Part shown: positions 1 to 11,758 of the stretch, piece by piece
How positions within the stretch are numbered: position 1 is the stretch's first letter
Layout: every line of letters begins with the position of its first letter
Source of the DNA: Cercophora sp. LCS_1
Taxonomy: Eukaryota; Ascomycota; Sordariomycetes; Sordariales; Lasiosphaeriaceae
Direction of reading: 5' to 3'
DNA: 64,000 nt
NCBI GenBank assembly: GCA_036250225.1
Contig: JAPZLL010000012.1
Location: forward strand, 124,001 to 188,000
Notes under the pieces: generated by a model
Database searches by the model: none
Told to the model about the DNA's origin: nothing
Seen by the model: only the letters and a program-made list of their open reading frames with translations
Made by a program: the position numbers and the translations under genes

Positions 1-704
1 AGCCTTCTTCACATCAGCGATCAAAGCATCCTCATTAGGGTAGCTTGCGACGCCGGGGAAGGGCTCGCTGTGATCGAGCTGCCAGGCCCAGGCCTCAAGA
101 GCCAGGGCAGCGCCAGCAAATCCGGCATGGAAACCGAAAGCCTGTTGGTCGGTCAACGTCTTGTCTCGCGCTTCAGGAGGTGGACAAGCCTGGAGTACCT
201 ACAGCCACACGACGCCCACGATCGTCGACGAGAAACTCGAGGTCAAGAAGAGTACCTCCGCCTCTGGGGAACCTGGCCAGGACCTTTTCCCAGCCGCCTT
301 GCTGCTTGTCTGTCCAGGGTCAGGGCCGATCGGGGGCATGAGTCAAATAGCGCAAGACTCACAGCAGTGGGCAAATTGAACATGGACATGCTTGAGAGGG
401 ACTGCCAGGTATCAGTATATGTGTGATTGATGTGATACATAGGTGGTAACTTGCATTCCTTCTCCTCCAACTCCTTCAAGCCGACAATGATGTGGTCGGC
501 CGGAACATCAACCCAGCTACCTTCAGGCACAAGGGTAGCGCCAGCAGCCTCGAATTCGCTGTCATCAAAGATTCTCTCGGGCGAACGCTCGATGTTGACA
601 ACATATCCAGCCTTGATCAACTCGGATGCCGTGGTAGGCGTGAGAGCAGACCTGTGCTCGAGAGGCTTGGTCTCGCTGCGGAGATGGAGGACAGTGGGAG
701 TCAT
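1..704 (-). CDS. lys1: Saccharopine dehydrogenase (NAD+, L-lysine-forming), 5' part
   Basis: Last step of the fungal alpha-aminoadipate lysine pathway: saccharopine + NAD+ to lysine + 2-oxoglutarate. The start ATG is at 704-702 (MTPTVLHLRSETKPLEHRSA, the family's N-terminus). Four exons can be joined in frame: 704-455, 401-363, 309-203 and 141 to the window edge. They give about 179 residues of an enzyme usually near 370, so the 3' half lies outside. Joined exons restore the conserved stretch GLKELEEKEFPLKHVHVQFA followed by HCYKQQGGWEKVLARFP, then AFGFHAGFAGAALALEAWAW. Intron 1 (454-402) begins GCAAGT, so it is a GC-AG intron; the other two are GT-AG. It is transcribed away from the Zn2Cys6 gene at 1594. 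A TATA box and a TGAGTCA site lie 120-170 bases upstream. Family assignment is very secure; only the C-terminal half is unseen. Confidence 0.95.
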
Positions 705-823
705 TGTAAACAAATTGTTGGGCACGAGGCGCACTGAGCAACAATTTCTTGGGCTTTGGGGGAGAGCGAGCTGGTGATGGCTGAGAATGTCAATGGCAAG
801 CTCAGGGAAGCAGTGGGGCCTTA

Positions 824-830
824 TTTTATA
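824..830 (-). promoter_or_regulatory. TATA box of lys1
   Basis: TATAAAA read on the minus strand, about 120 bases before the lys1 start codon and about 35 bases downstream of the TGAGTCA site. Position and match suit a core promoter; the transcription start itself is not visible. Confidence 0.5.
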
Positions 831-864
831 CAGCGTTTGAGAGAAAGCGATGTCGCGGCGAGCT

Positions 865-871
865 TGAGTCA
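865..871. promoter_or_regulatory. CPC-1/Gcn4-type site (TGAGTCA)
   Basis: Exact TGAGTCA palindrome, about 160 bases upstream of the lys1 ATG. Gcn4 in yeast and CPC-1/CpcA in filamentous fungi bind this element and activate amino-acid biosynthesis genes under general amino-acid control, and lysine genes are classical targets. Binding here is inferred from sequence and position. Confidence 0.55.
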
Positions 872-1593
872 CTGCGAATCCGCAATCGCAATCAATCGAC
901 CTTGGTCGTGAAAACCCTGCCCTTGGGGAAAAAAAATGGAGCAAACTGCAGGAACGCGGGATGACCCCGCGATCTCTCATTGGCCGGCAAGCCTTCCGGT
1001 ATCCTGAGGGGTCCCTGGTCGTCTCATCTTTCCACTTCAGTTGTCTTTTGGGCAAGTTGTTTATGCCGTTTATCGGCGCTCCGGAGTGTTCCTTGTGCGC
1101 TCCTTGATACCGACGGCTACGAGTTGGGGAGGACAAGATACCGAGTACTGTCCCAGGCGGCACCAACCAACAGCTGCAGTCTCCAGCGATGACCCCGCCT
1201 GTCAACTGCGAGACGAGCCCAGCGACGCCAAAGTTGGCGGACGCCCGATTTGGAGCAGGACGAGACCAACAGCCCGCGCACTGCACACTGCATGCCGCAG
1301 GTAGCGAATAGGAAGTCTTTCGGACCGCGCTCCGATCTGCAATTCGCCGCCCAGACAGCCAAGGCTGATCCAGAACTCCATTTCTATGCCGCCGATGAGG
1401 AAACTTGATCAAACCCGTTCGCTGCCCGCTGCCCGCTGCCCTGCCCCCCGAGCCCGAGCCCCTCTCCCCGGCACTGCTGTCCTCGCCTCCGACACCCGCG
1501 CCGGGCCCGTGCCTCACGACGAGACATCTTGTTTGTTCTCTCTTTTCATGCCCACTCCTGTGCTGGAGCAAAGTATTGTCCTAGCCGCCAATC

Positions 1594-4048
1594 ATGTCTG
1601 GCCGCATGCCCCCGGAACCCAATAATGATCAAGCCGGGGGCTTATTGAGACGCTTGCTCCCGGCATCTTCCTCGCCGTCCAAGGGCTCGTCATCTCCGGG
1701 CGAGACGGCAGCGCCGCTGGAACAGCGATCGCCTAGCCCGAAGTCGACCCCAGTATCTCCGGACGGCCTGACGGGCACTATTCCGCAGCCCGCCGCCGCC
1801 CGCAGAAAACGACAGGCAACAACCGCCGCTTGTGGGGCATGTCGACGCCGCAAATCGAAAGTCTGGTCCCCCTCTCCTACTGTTCTGAATGCTGTAGTTG
1901 CGATGCGCATCAGTACTTTCTTGATGTCTGGGCTGACAGTAATGTGTTGGGGTATAGTGCAACGGTGAGCGACCGGTTTGTTCGGTTTGCAAAGACCGCG
2001 GAAGCGAGTGCGAGTTCGACACCAACGCCACCGAAACACACACGCAAGCGCTAAAGCGCAAATTCAACGAGTTACAGAGCCAAAAGACTACGTACGAACA
2101 GATCTACGAGGTTCTGCAGACCAGACCAGCCCACGAAGCTGCCCAGGTTCTAGACCGCATCCGAGGCGGTGCCGATATCAATTCCATCCTCCGTTATGTC
2201 AACTATGGAGACGTTCTTGTGCAACTGTCGGTAATCCCAGAAGCAAAATACCGTTATGAATTTCCCTACTCGACTCAAATGCCATCGATGCTCCTGCGAT
2301 CAGACAATCCCTACCTTGACTCGGAAATCTACGAATTTGCGCTGCGAGCCCCTCCAGATGTCACCAAGCCGCTCCCCAGCCCTGTTTCCAGCGATGTTTC
2401 GAGTCCCAGCGCCAACCCCCAGCACGATGCCTACACGAAACCGTTTCATGCGGCTGCCATTGTGCACCCGTTACTGGATACGGTTAAGCCCTCGAACTGG
2501 ACTTCGGTGAGCACTGATGACGGCCTCATGCGAAAGCTCCTTCACGAATATTTCCTTCTCGAGTACGACTGGTTCACCTTCTTTCATAAGGACTACTTTC
2601 TACAAGACATGGCCAATGAGCGGCCTCGGTTCTGTTCAAGGTTGCTTGTCAACGCTGTGTTATGTTGCGGATCTGTGAGTCGTTCATCACTTCGCAATAA
2701 CTGCCCCTAACTGTGGCCCCAGCACTGCTACCGGGGATTGCAGAATCGATCTGAGCATTGGAACCCTAAAAATATCGGGTACCAACTCCTAGCTGAAGCA
2801 AAGAGGCTTTTCGAGTATGAGTCGGATCTCGAGAAACCTGAGGGATCAGCAACTGACCCCGCCTGGGTTCAACGGTGTCAGCTGTGGGCACAGCGCAGGC
2901 TCACCACGATCCAAGCTGCCCTCATTCTAGCCGTCATATATGCTTGCAATGGCTCAGACAAAGTTGGTTGGCGATATACACTCCGAGCCATTGAGATGGC
3001 ATACGATATCCGGCTGTTCGAACGCCAGCAGGAGATAGATAGCCAGACACGATGTGTATGGGAATTCACCTCGTGGGCAGTTTTTACCTGGCAGAGGTGA
3101 GTAAAAAGCACCCTTGATCATCAACAACAGCTTACACTTCACAGCCTCAACTGCTGGTACTACTTCCGGCCTCCTTTGCGGCGATCACCACCCGAGTTTC
3201 CTCTACCTGATCCATTTGAGAATACAGAGTGGTATGGAGAAACGTGGGTGAAATACCCTCTCACCTCGTCACGTCTACCCACGTACCACCCGCTACTCTT
3301 CAAGGCGAAAGCTGATTTATGGGCAATCATCAATGACTACTCCTTGCACGCATTTGGAAGAACTGAGTCGCACAAGCCGCTCCCGACATCGGATGTTCTC
3401 TGGTTTTATAGGCGATTACTGGCCTGGCATGATGCTCTCCCGGAGCCGCTTACTCCGAGGCGTATCGTATTCCCCCATCAGATCATGCTACACATGCAGT
3501 ACAACCATATCCTCATTGGAATCCTCAAGCCCATCAGGGGACAGACTTGGAACGATGGACCCGGGTCGCAAGGGTTGGAGACGCCATATGAAGCGTACAC
3601 GAAAGCTGTGGTTGGCTTCGAGACTGTTGTCCGATTGTATTATCTTCGGCACGGATTCGACGCTTTTGACAGTTTTCTTGTCAACTTTTTTGGCCATCTC
3701 GGTCACATGGCACTTGACGTGATTGAGTCAAGCCCAGCGCACCAGGATTCAGAACACTCAAAATCAACAATACTCCTAGCTGCCAAGGGCCTTTACGACC
3801 AAAGCAGCAGCCACTACGTCGCCAAAGTTGTGTTGCGACTTCAGTTGAGCTTGATGCGCGACGATCACATTCAGCTTCTCAGACGCTACGCAAAAATCGA
3901 GGTCGACGACGAGGTCAGCGGGCCGTTGAAACAACCTGTGCAGTCGGACTGGCCCGCGTATGCTCGTGCATACGACGAGGACCACCAGTCTTTGAGCAAC
4001 ATGTTACAAGCGCTGGCTCTGGAGCCTGACGCCTTGTCAGGCTTGTAG
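1594..4048 (+). CDS. Zn(II)2Cys6 fungal transcription factor
   Basis: Nuclear DNA-binding regulator of about 753 residues. Exons: 1594-1860, 1958-2674, 2723-3096 and 3145-4048; every junction keeps frame. A Ser/Pro-rich leader of about 75 residues precedes the zinc cluster. Cysteines fall at about 80, 83, 90, 97, 100 and 107, the canonical C-x2-C-x6-C-x6-C-x2-C-x6-C spacing, with RRRKSK between the half clusters. Intron 1 cuts exactly between the two halves, so an unspliced mRNA loses the domain. A basic linker and short helix follow (ALKRKFNELQSQKTTYEQIY). Then comes a long region with the look of a fungal-specific transcription factor (middle homology) domain, including LLHEYFLLEYDWFTFFHKDYF and WYYFRPPLRRSPPEFPLPDP. 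The target genes are unknown. It is divergent from lys1, but lysine control is not implied by the sequence. Confidence 0.9.
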
Positions 4049-4856
4049 TTTGCGACTATCGATCCTGGCATACATGACTGGAGTGCGGCCCCATACAGCT
4101 CGAAAGAGTTCACGGTCCCAAAAATCTCCTCTCGGAGGAGCGCTCGGGCACGGAAAACAAAAATGAGAGATAACGGAAGGGTTAAGAATTTGTTGCGTCT
4201 CATTACCTAGAGGATTCCCACCTAGATACCTCCCGAGGGTTCGAACCCACAGCGCAAAGTTCAGCCATAACCCCCAGCTCCATCACAGTCGCACATAAGC
4301 CAGCGCTTTCAAGTGGCAAGATTCTTCGAATGACGTATCATCACCTTACGTGAAATCGCGACAATTCCCTTCACCGCTCTATTATGACTCTTGTCTGCAT
4401 TATCGAGAGGCTGAGCTCTTGGCGCAGCATCTGCCTCATACGGACAGGCCATTTGTGAGGCCATAGGGCATCCAATCGCCTATCGCGGGGTTACTCATTG
4501 CCCGCTTCCCCGCATACACAGCCCAGAGTGAGATACGGCTGTATGTCCACAACATGTGCGATTGCCCGGTTAACTTGGGCTGCTCAACATTGCTCGGTGT
4601 GTGGTTGGTGGGATACCAGCCTTGTCATGCGGGTTGGTGAGGACAATTGGCCGTGTAATGTTTGCTGAGGACCAGGCAGGCGCGGATGCCTGGCTCGCCA
4701 GACAAAGATGTCAAGTCTTCGGCATCTCATTCCTTTATATCAACCCCGTCTTCACTCTTTGGTCGAAAGTCGAAAGTTCATCCACAACATCAACTAGATT
4801 CTTCGAGCTTGACTCCTCAACAACAATAACAACAACAACTAAACTCATCGTTGACG
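4049..4856. other. Intergenic, 3' of the TF and promoter of the AAA gene
   Basis: No gene seen. A TATA-like TTTATATCA lies near 4736. The last 40 bases before the next ATG are CAA-rich (about 4817-4840) and free of G. A GGTTCGAACCC palindrome near 4239 resembles a tRNA B box, but no D arm or acceptor stem can be built around it. Confidence 0.5.
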
Positions 4857-7779
4857 ATGGCGCAGTTCAGAGTAAGCCCATAACTTTACAGTCAATGCGT
4901 TGTAGGAGGGCCGGGGACACGAGGGTGTAGGACACCAGCGGATAGGAGCTTTCATTGTCTCAATTCTTCCGTCTCAAAATACAAAAGCATATTCTCCAGA
5001 CTTGTTCAACGACCCCGTGTCTTCATCTCTTTCTCCATGACTTTTGTCACATCAATGCGAAATGAAACTCCTGGCTGACGCGCGCTCTTACAGCAGACCG
5101 AGGCGGAGGGCAATTTCTTCTCCAGCTACGTCGATGTCGGTCGCAAATCTGCAGAGAAGCGTCTCGCGGATCTTGTTGCCCAGGCACCTGGAGAACAGAC
5201 CTTCAAGGATGATGATGTCCCAGACCTGCTGTACTCTGTGCAGTACGTTAACCATTCTGGCAAGGTGATTGACAGTAAGTCTCAGTCAACGAGTATTTGA
5301 AACCAGAATTGCTTGCCAACTGCCATTCGCCAGCCCGCGTCAGCAAGGAGCCCTTGGACGTGCTCGAGTTTGGCACGCTTCAGACCGCCGATGGGAAGAA
5401 GCCTGTGATTGAAATCCGAACTCGGGTTTCGGCGGCTACTAGGAGATCGGATCATCGCCGGCCTTCCCCGCCACGTTACTTTCCTGACTCTGAGTCCGAC
5501 TCGTATGGAGAAGACATGCCGGTAGTCATGCCACCACACCGGCGTATTCCCGTCGACGCAAGACGGCCGGGTGACGACTTGAAAGTCTTCAGAGCCGAGA
5601 AGTCTCAGATGGTGATCCACTCGCCGTATCTGTGCTCAGCTTTGGCAGCTATCGTGGAGTATTACCCCGAGTTCGTCTCTACCGGAGAGGGCATGATCAT
5701 TGATGCCCCGTACGAGGTTCTTGTTCACCACTGGGATGCCCTTGAAAACTACAAGAGCAACCAGCCTGCTTCGCACGATGCCGAGTATGCGGCAATTACC
5801 GCAAAGCACATCAACGTTCTGCTTTCCTTCTTGACGGAGACGTTCTCAGAGAAGCTTAGCGCAGAGAAGAACCGCTGGGACAACCCGTCGGGCCCAACCG
5901 CTACCTTTGAGCTGTTCTGGGTTCTCCTGAAGCCAGGCGAGATCGTATTCAAGGAGGCGGATGGGTCCTTGCGGGCTTTCGTCGTCAGCTCTGCCGTCCG
6001 CTTCTTTGAAGTTCGAGGACAAGAGGCTTATTCCGTACACATGTGGAACATCGTTTTCCGCAACAATCGCCTGCAGCGCCACATGACCGAGTTGGTCCTC
6101 CATTCGTGGAATGGCGAACGTGAAATCGCAGGCTTGCCAGTCATTCCTGCCAAATATGTCAAGGGCGGCGCGGTAGCCATGAAAGAGAAACAGATCGAGC
6201 TGGGCAAGAAATTCTGGGACCTTGCCAAGCAGCCTTCGTATCGAGAATACGATGGTCTCATGAGGGGCGGGAGCAGGAACAGGGATAGACGAGGCCGCGT
6301 AAGTGACACTATATCATCGACTGGGTCATTGACAAGTCATTTGCTAACCCAAACCGAAGCTGTCAGGTCGTGTGGTCGTTGACTGTGAGGGTTGGGAGAA
6401 ATACAAGTACGGCCAGCATGGCAGAGACCGCAGCCCCCCTCCACGCGGGCCCAGGATCTACGAGGAGCGGCAGCGCGGTCCCCCGCCTGCCGATATCCTC
6501 CCCGAGAACCTTCCACGTTGCTCGTGCAAGCTGTGCAACCAGGCGAAGCTCAAGCCGACCCCCAGCCCCTACGCCGGCTTCGAGAACCTAGACCCAAAGA
6601 AGGACGACCTGCCCGCGAATCCCGATCTGTACTTCTTGGCCCTCACCAATTCCATCCCGGCCTTCATTCTCGGCCAAAGAATCTGGGGTAAGTGGTCAAC
6701 TACCCAAACCCCGAAGATTGACAATAACTAACAACAACCAGCTCATCTAGAGGTTGAACACCTCACTCCCATCCGTCCAGACCCCGACGCCTTCAAGTAT
6801 CTCGTCCTCGACGACGAGATCAAGCTAACCGTCAAAGCCCTCATTGGCAAATTCGCGAGCGACGACGGCAAGCTGTCCCCCTGGCCCTCGGACTTTGTCA
6901 AGAACAAGGGCGAAGGTCGAATCTTCCTGCTCCACGGCTCCCCCGGCGTCGGCAAGACATGCACAGCCGAATGCATCGCGGAGCTGACCAAGCGGCCCCT
7001 GCTCTCCATCACGGGCGGTGACCTGGGCGCAAACATGTACGCCGACTCGGTCGAGCAGTCGCTGCAATACTTCCTCAAGCTGGGCGAACGTTATGGCGCC
7101 CTCGTCCTCCTCGACGAAGCAGATGTCTACCTCGAGGCGCGCCGCACTCGCGACCTGGAGCGCAACGCGTTGGTATCCGTGTTTTTGCGGGCCCTCGAGT
7201 ATTACAAGGGCGTGTTGTTCCTCACGACGAACCGCGTCGAGGCCTTTGACAGCGCCTTCACCTCGCGCATCCACGTGGCGCTGCATTACCGCAAGCTCGG
7301 CCAGGCTGAGCGCGGTCGCATCTGGGTGCAGAACTTTGAGCGGCTTGGTATGTATCCATCCTCCTGGCAGCCCGGGTAGGCAATCGACTCATGACTAACA
7401 ATATATTGCAGAACGTGATAGCGGCGGCAAGTGTTTTGTCCCTGCTGCTACCCGTCGGTACATCCTTGACTCGCCTGATGTACGTGAGCTCCGTCTCAAC
7501 GGACGAGAGATTCGCAATGCGTTGCAGACGGCTGTTGCGCTGGCCGAGACCGACGCGATGGAGGATGGAGTTGAGACGATCACGGTCTCGGAGAAGCATC
7601 TCCGCGCTGTCGTCAAGATGAGCAGTGGATTCAAGTCATTTTTGAAGAACAAGAAGGCGAAGCGTTGCATTCGTGAGGAATCAGATGAAGATGGGGATGA
7701 GTATGAGGAAGACGATGAGGAAGAAGACGTGGCTAACTCCGAGGATTCTGATTCTGAGAGATTGGCTGCCCGTTGGTAA
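4857..7779 (+). CDS. AAA-type ATPase with acidic C-terminal tail
   Basis: Predicted ATP-driven remodelling protein of 820 residues; the substrate is unknown. Exons: 4857-4871, 5094-5274, 5334-6298, 6360-6687, 6742-7347 and 7412-7779, all in frame. The first exon encodes only five residues (MAQFR). Residues about 60-400 form a conserved N-terminal region of the type found in fungal AAA proteins (I believe the family called DUF7025; this needs a profile search). A Cys-rich patch CSCKLCNQ precedes the ATPase module. Walker A GSPGVGKT is at about 562-569, Walker B ALVLLDEADVY at about 616-626, and sensor-like FLTTNRVEAFDSAFTSRIHV follows. The last 40 residues are Asp/Glu-rich (EEDDEEEDVANSEDSDSE). 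No signal peptide or membrane segment is seen, so it is not a Bcs1-type mitochondrial protein. It converges on the minus-strand gene ending at 7939, leaving 159 bases between them. Confidence 0.9.
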
Positions 7780-7938
7780 AGAGCCAGGGAAGATTTCCAT
7801 GTGCCTTTTCAGAGTCTCACTAAAACTTGCGTCACTTGAACGGAGTCATCTGGAACAAATTGATATCCCATTCTATGAACCACGCCGTACACTAGCTCTA
7901 TTTAAACAATACATGTTGCTAGTCAACAGCATCCACTA

Positions 7939-10678
7939 TCACGCCACTTGTTTTGATGACCGGGATGTCTGGGACACCCTCTTAACTCGTACTTTCCTCT
8001 TCTCGGCCCGCCGGCGCCGCGCGGCACGCTGGTCGTCGACTGCTGCGATCCCGTCCTGGCTCAACCCCTCGAACGTCTTCAAGTCAGCCAAGAACCGGCG
8101 AAGGCGCAAGCCCGTCTTTGTTCGAATCCATGCGTCAAGTTCTGTATCCGCGGACGCCGCACATATGATCTTCAGGCCCTTGAGAACATCCCTATCACTG
8201 ATCTCCTCATCCTCATGCGGGGGCATGGTATCTGCCACGTCTGGCATCTTCGCTGACTTTCGGCTACCCGACTCCTCCTTCCTCATGGAACTTCGGGCCG
8301 GTATCAAGACTGCTGCTGGTACTGCCCTCACCTTCGCATCAAGTCCCTGCACTGTGGCTTCTGCAAGCCGCTGGCGACGCAGTGCCGCGGCTCGCTGCAG
8401 CCTTTGGGAGGGCGACGGTGGCTTGGACGATGCCCTTCTGCTTCCTGGCCCGTCTTTATCATACTCTAACTTGCTTTCCCCCATATCATCAAGCTTCCGG
8501 ACCACGTCATCGAGTGCCTTCTCAAACGATGATGGCGTGCCGAGGGCATTTTTCCAAGTCTCCGGAAGTTCTGGTTTGCAAAAGACACTTAGCCTCGTAT
8601 TGTCGGTATCGGGTTGGCTAATATTCTTATATTTGGCCTTGATGTCCATGCTATCATGCTTAGTGATGATGGTTTTATTGGGTGGCGTCCGCTGCCTCTG
8701 CGGTGACGGTTCTGTCTCCTCAGCTATTGTGGTGGGGAGGTGCCTGGCGATAGGCATCCAACTTGTCTTGCTGGGCAGCGCTATTCCATGCCGTACTTGT
8801 GAAGAGATACGGGCAGTCGGTAGCGCTGGCAGGGCCTTATCCACCTTGCTACTAGACCCTGGTGTGGCCTGGGGTGCCGCTGTAGACTGGGATCCAGTGC
8901 TAGTCTGGCTCTCGTTGGACATCTGTGGAAGTTTCCGTTCTCCACGAGGCCTCGGAGGTGTCTTCTGGTCGACGCGCGATTCAATTGCTTTTTTCGCCTC
9001 CTTGACGATCCCTGGCGACAATTAACATTGTGCATTATCAATATACCACAGGGGCTTACCACGAGGTTGCTTGACATCACCTGGCTGAGGCAAGACTGGC
9101 TTTGCCGGGAGAGGTTTGTTTGCGAGGAAAACAGCAGAGGGCCGAGGCTTATTGACTTTTCTGTCATCGGGCGTTGGGTACCCTGGGGTTGCGACCGCGG
9201 GTATAGGTTCAACCACACGATGACGCGGTTCTGGGCCATGATTGTCCCGATTTGTCTTTTGATCCTCGCTCGGTCGCTTTGTCACCTCGTGTACCGGCGC
9301 AAGAGAGACTGGAACAGCTGTTTGGAGATGGATAACGGTGCCACTGCTGGAGACCTGTGTGCTGCTGCTGGAGGTAGCCCCGGCAGATGAGCTCCGTCCG
9401 TCCAGTCGGAGTCGCTCGTCTTGCGAGCGTCTGCCATGAGAACCCAGACTCTTTTCCTTTTTGAGTGGAACCCGTTGGTCGGTGGACGTGACTGCTAAAC
9501 CAGCCTCCTGGAATTGCTGGTGATATGGCAAGAGTTCTTGCACTGTATGGATAGAAGCATGGTTTTCAGGAGCCGAAGGAGTGGACACGGTGTGTTTCCT
9601 AACAGCGCCTGTGACAATGGCGAACTCCTCAAGCTCCCGAGCGAAGCTATCCAAAGTGATCTGTTGACTCGAGGAGCGACTCATGAGATTGGCGGCGCAG
9701 CGCAAAGCAAGGGCATCAGAAGTAGGCCCCGCAGTCAATATCAGGCGCTGTGCCTCGGCCTGGGCAACTTTGGCCGATGTTGCTGGAGGGTCCGAGGGGA
9801 CCAACGCCGACAGTCGATTCTGCTGTGACAGACTTCTCCTGACCGATTCCGACTGTGTGGCGTTGACAGGACTTGGTTGAGTGGCGGTGTGAGATGCTTT
9901 CTTCTGGTATGTGGCTTTGGGGAACAAAGTATAACGAGGCGGCCCGGGGACAGGGGGGAGAGGCCGTTTGGGGGCACTCGTTTGCCCAACATGGCTGGAA
10001 TTCTTCATCTGAGACTTTTCTTCATGGTTTCCGGTATGGGTATGGGCAGGTATCGCACTCTGCAGCTCTCGGAGTGTCTCGGGTTTTGGTGATGATTGAT
10101 GAGGTGACTTCTGCAGCGTTCCCCAGTATGGACGAGTGGCCGCTACAGCTTTCACTCCAACCTGCTGGGCATCTCTTTCCAGGCCTGTCTTAGGCGGCAC
10201 GCGGGGGCGTCGGGAGGGATTGCTCGGGCAACAGCCATTGTCTCGTGAGGAAGAAGCCGTTTCGCGATCGAATAGGGGGTACGGACCACGGTCATTCTCA
10301 AGCTGCGCCGGGTTCCCCAAATCGATTTCGTTGTGTGTGTCTGGCACAGCAAGAGGGATACTGCGAATGTCGCTCTGTTTCAAATCACGGGATTTCCTCT
10401 TCCCTGCCGCGACTTTGGATCCGCGACTGCTTGTGGAGTGGGCGAACGAGACGCGGATTTTGCTTCGGCGTCGTCGACGGACGAGAGCACGCTGTGCCCT
10501 GCGAAGCTTCTGGAGTGATTCGCTCAGGGGCTTATGCATGACCTCCTCGGCGGCGCGATGGGCCAGGCTGGGACTGCCGGCTGGAGGAGCATTGGGAGCG
10601 AGCGGAGAGGCAATTTTCACCTTTGGCCGACGGTGCGGACTTCCCTTCTAAGCTAAGTTGAATGCAGGCATCGCCCAT
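7939..10678 (-). CDS. Large disordered basic protein, unknown function
   Basis: I do not recognise this gene. Two open frames join cleanly at a GT-AG intron 9059-9012 (reading QPRG|IVKEAKKAIES). The protein is rich in Ser, Pro, Arg and Lys, mostly without predicted fold, with a basic patch RRAQRALVRRRRRSK near the N-terminus and a second basic run near the C-terminus (RRRRAEKRKVRVKRV). Short proline-rich segments such as KRPLPPVPGPPRYTLFPKA could bind SH3 domains. The only helical-looking block is in the last 120 residues (EEISDRDVLKGLKIICAA onward), which may be the conserved core. The start is uncertain. An in-frame ATG at 10539 gives 850 residues. An ATG at 10678 gives 883 residues if a 40-nt intron (10620-10581) is spliced, which is in phase but unusually short. 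Codon use and the long open frames support a real gene. Confidence 0.7.
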
Positions 10679-11758
10679 TCTAATCCAAAAAGTCGATTCC
10701 CAAAAAGAGGGCGGCGTTAAGCACGGGTGGTAGGGCTGTTGAGATTGCGATACGACGACGATGAGGATGTCGACCGAGGTGAAACGAAAACAGCGATGTA
10801 CGAAGCGCAATACTCGTCGGTTTCGGCCTTGGAGAAGATGCTGTGCTTTTCGAGTTGAGAAAGAGCCATACAACGAGTGATGCCGCCGTCTTTCCTCCTT
10901 CAGCCTCCAATCCACTCGTTGTGAGGAAGGCGCGTTCTCGGACCGCCGTTCATCACATCATGATTTTACATCTTTGACGCCGGGAGAAGCGTACATCTCC
11001 AGCTGCCGACGGCCCTTGCGCAACAAAAACTCAATCGCCGCAAAGTCTCTTTTGTCAACATTGATGTTTTTGTCGAACTCATGGCTGGTGCGCATCAGTA
11101 TCGGACGGAAGGGACGAGGTGTGAGCTGGTGGCTCTCACCGTGCAAACGTCTGGAAATGAGCCCGGGTGGACTCGGGTTTCTTTCTACATTCGCGGAGAC
11201 ATTGTCGGTAAAGACTGAGAATCTCTTTTTGAAGACCCGAGAGACGCATTGTGAAGAATATGGGTGAGCAGCTCAGCAACCATGCTAGAGCCAAAGGTGT
11301 CGCCTGTCTTGTTTGCGGGAAAACACTGATTCAGGGGCAGATCGCGTTGAAACCCATGACGCAGGTGCCTCGGCAGAGTTCCGCACTGCCGATCGGCGCT
11401 GTAACCCCTGCTCGGACCTCGCCCCGGCTTTCGAGATGCACGAGGTCATCCCAGTTGCAACAAGCGTCGTAGCCGACTTCTATGGTATTTTCGATGCAAC
11501 TCGGATTTTTGTTTTAAAAAAAAAAATATTGCCGGCACACATCAGTGTTATTTTACCATGCTTGAAGTCATGTCAAGCCGATCGGCTTTCAACATTACAC
11601 AGTAGGCCGGAACCCCACAGTGAGCCATTAAGTCCGATCCGGGGGTGTCAAGATCGGCAACAGACGCAGCGGGACGTCACTCATAAACATCATCTTCCCG
11701 TTGTTTCCGGTCTGCAATTGCGAGCTAGCTGGTTGAGGTATTTTTTAAAAACAAAAAC
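10679..11758. other. Divergent intergenic region
   Basis: About 1.1 kb between divergent genes. It contains an A11 run near 11518 and short frames without domain features. No gene, RNA or repeat can be supported. Confidence 0.5.

Larger units (their letters stand above)
705..1593. other. Divergent intergenic region, lys1 / Zn2Cys6 gene
   Basis: 889 bases shared by two divergent genes. It holds the lys1 TATA box and TGAGTCA site. Open frames through here (for example on the minus strand up to 1571) show no family features and join lys1 exons only by read-through. I see no other gene. Confidence 0.6.

Noticed and set aside
243..1571. 442-codon minus-strand open frame reading through lys1 exon 1 and its promoter
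   Set aside because: Only the part below 704 matches lys1, and even that is broken at introns; upstream part lacks any motif and would run through the TATA box and TGAGTCA.
4200..4300. Possible tRNA around GGTTCGAACCC
   Set aside because: The B-box palindrome is present, but no A box at the right distance and no T-stem or acceptor pairing on either strand.
7673..9025. 450-codon plus-strand open frame overlapping the AAA gene 3' end
   Set aside because: Antisense to the minus-strand unknown gene's second exon and out of frame with the AAA exon; no family features.
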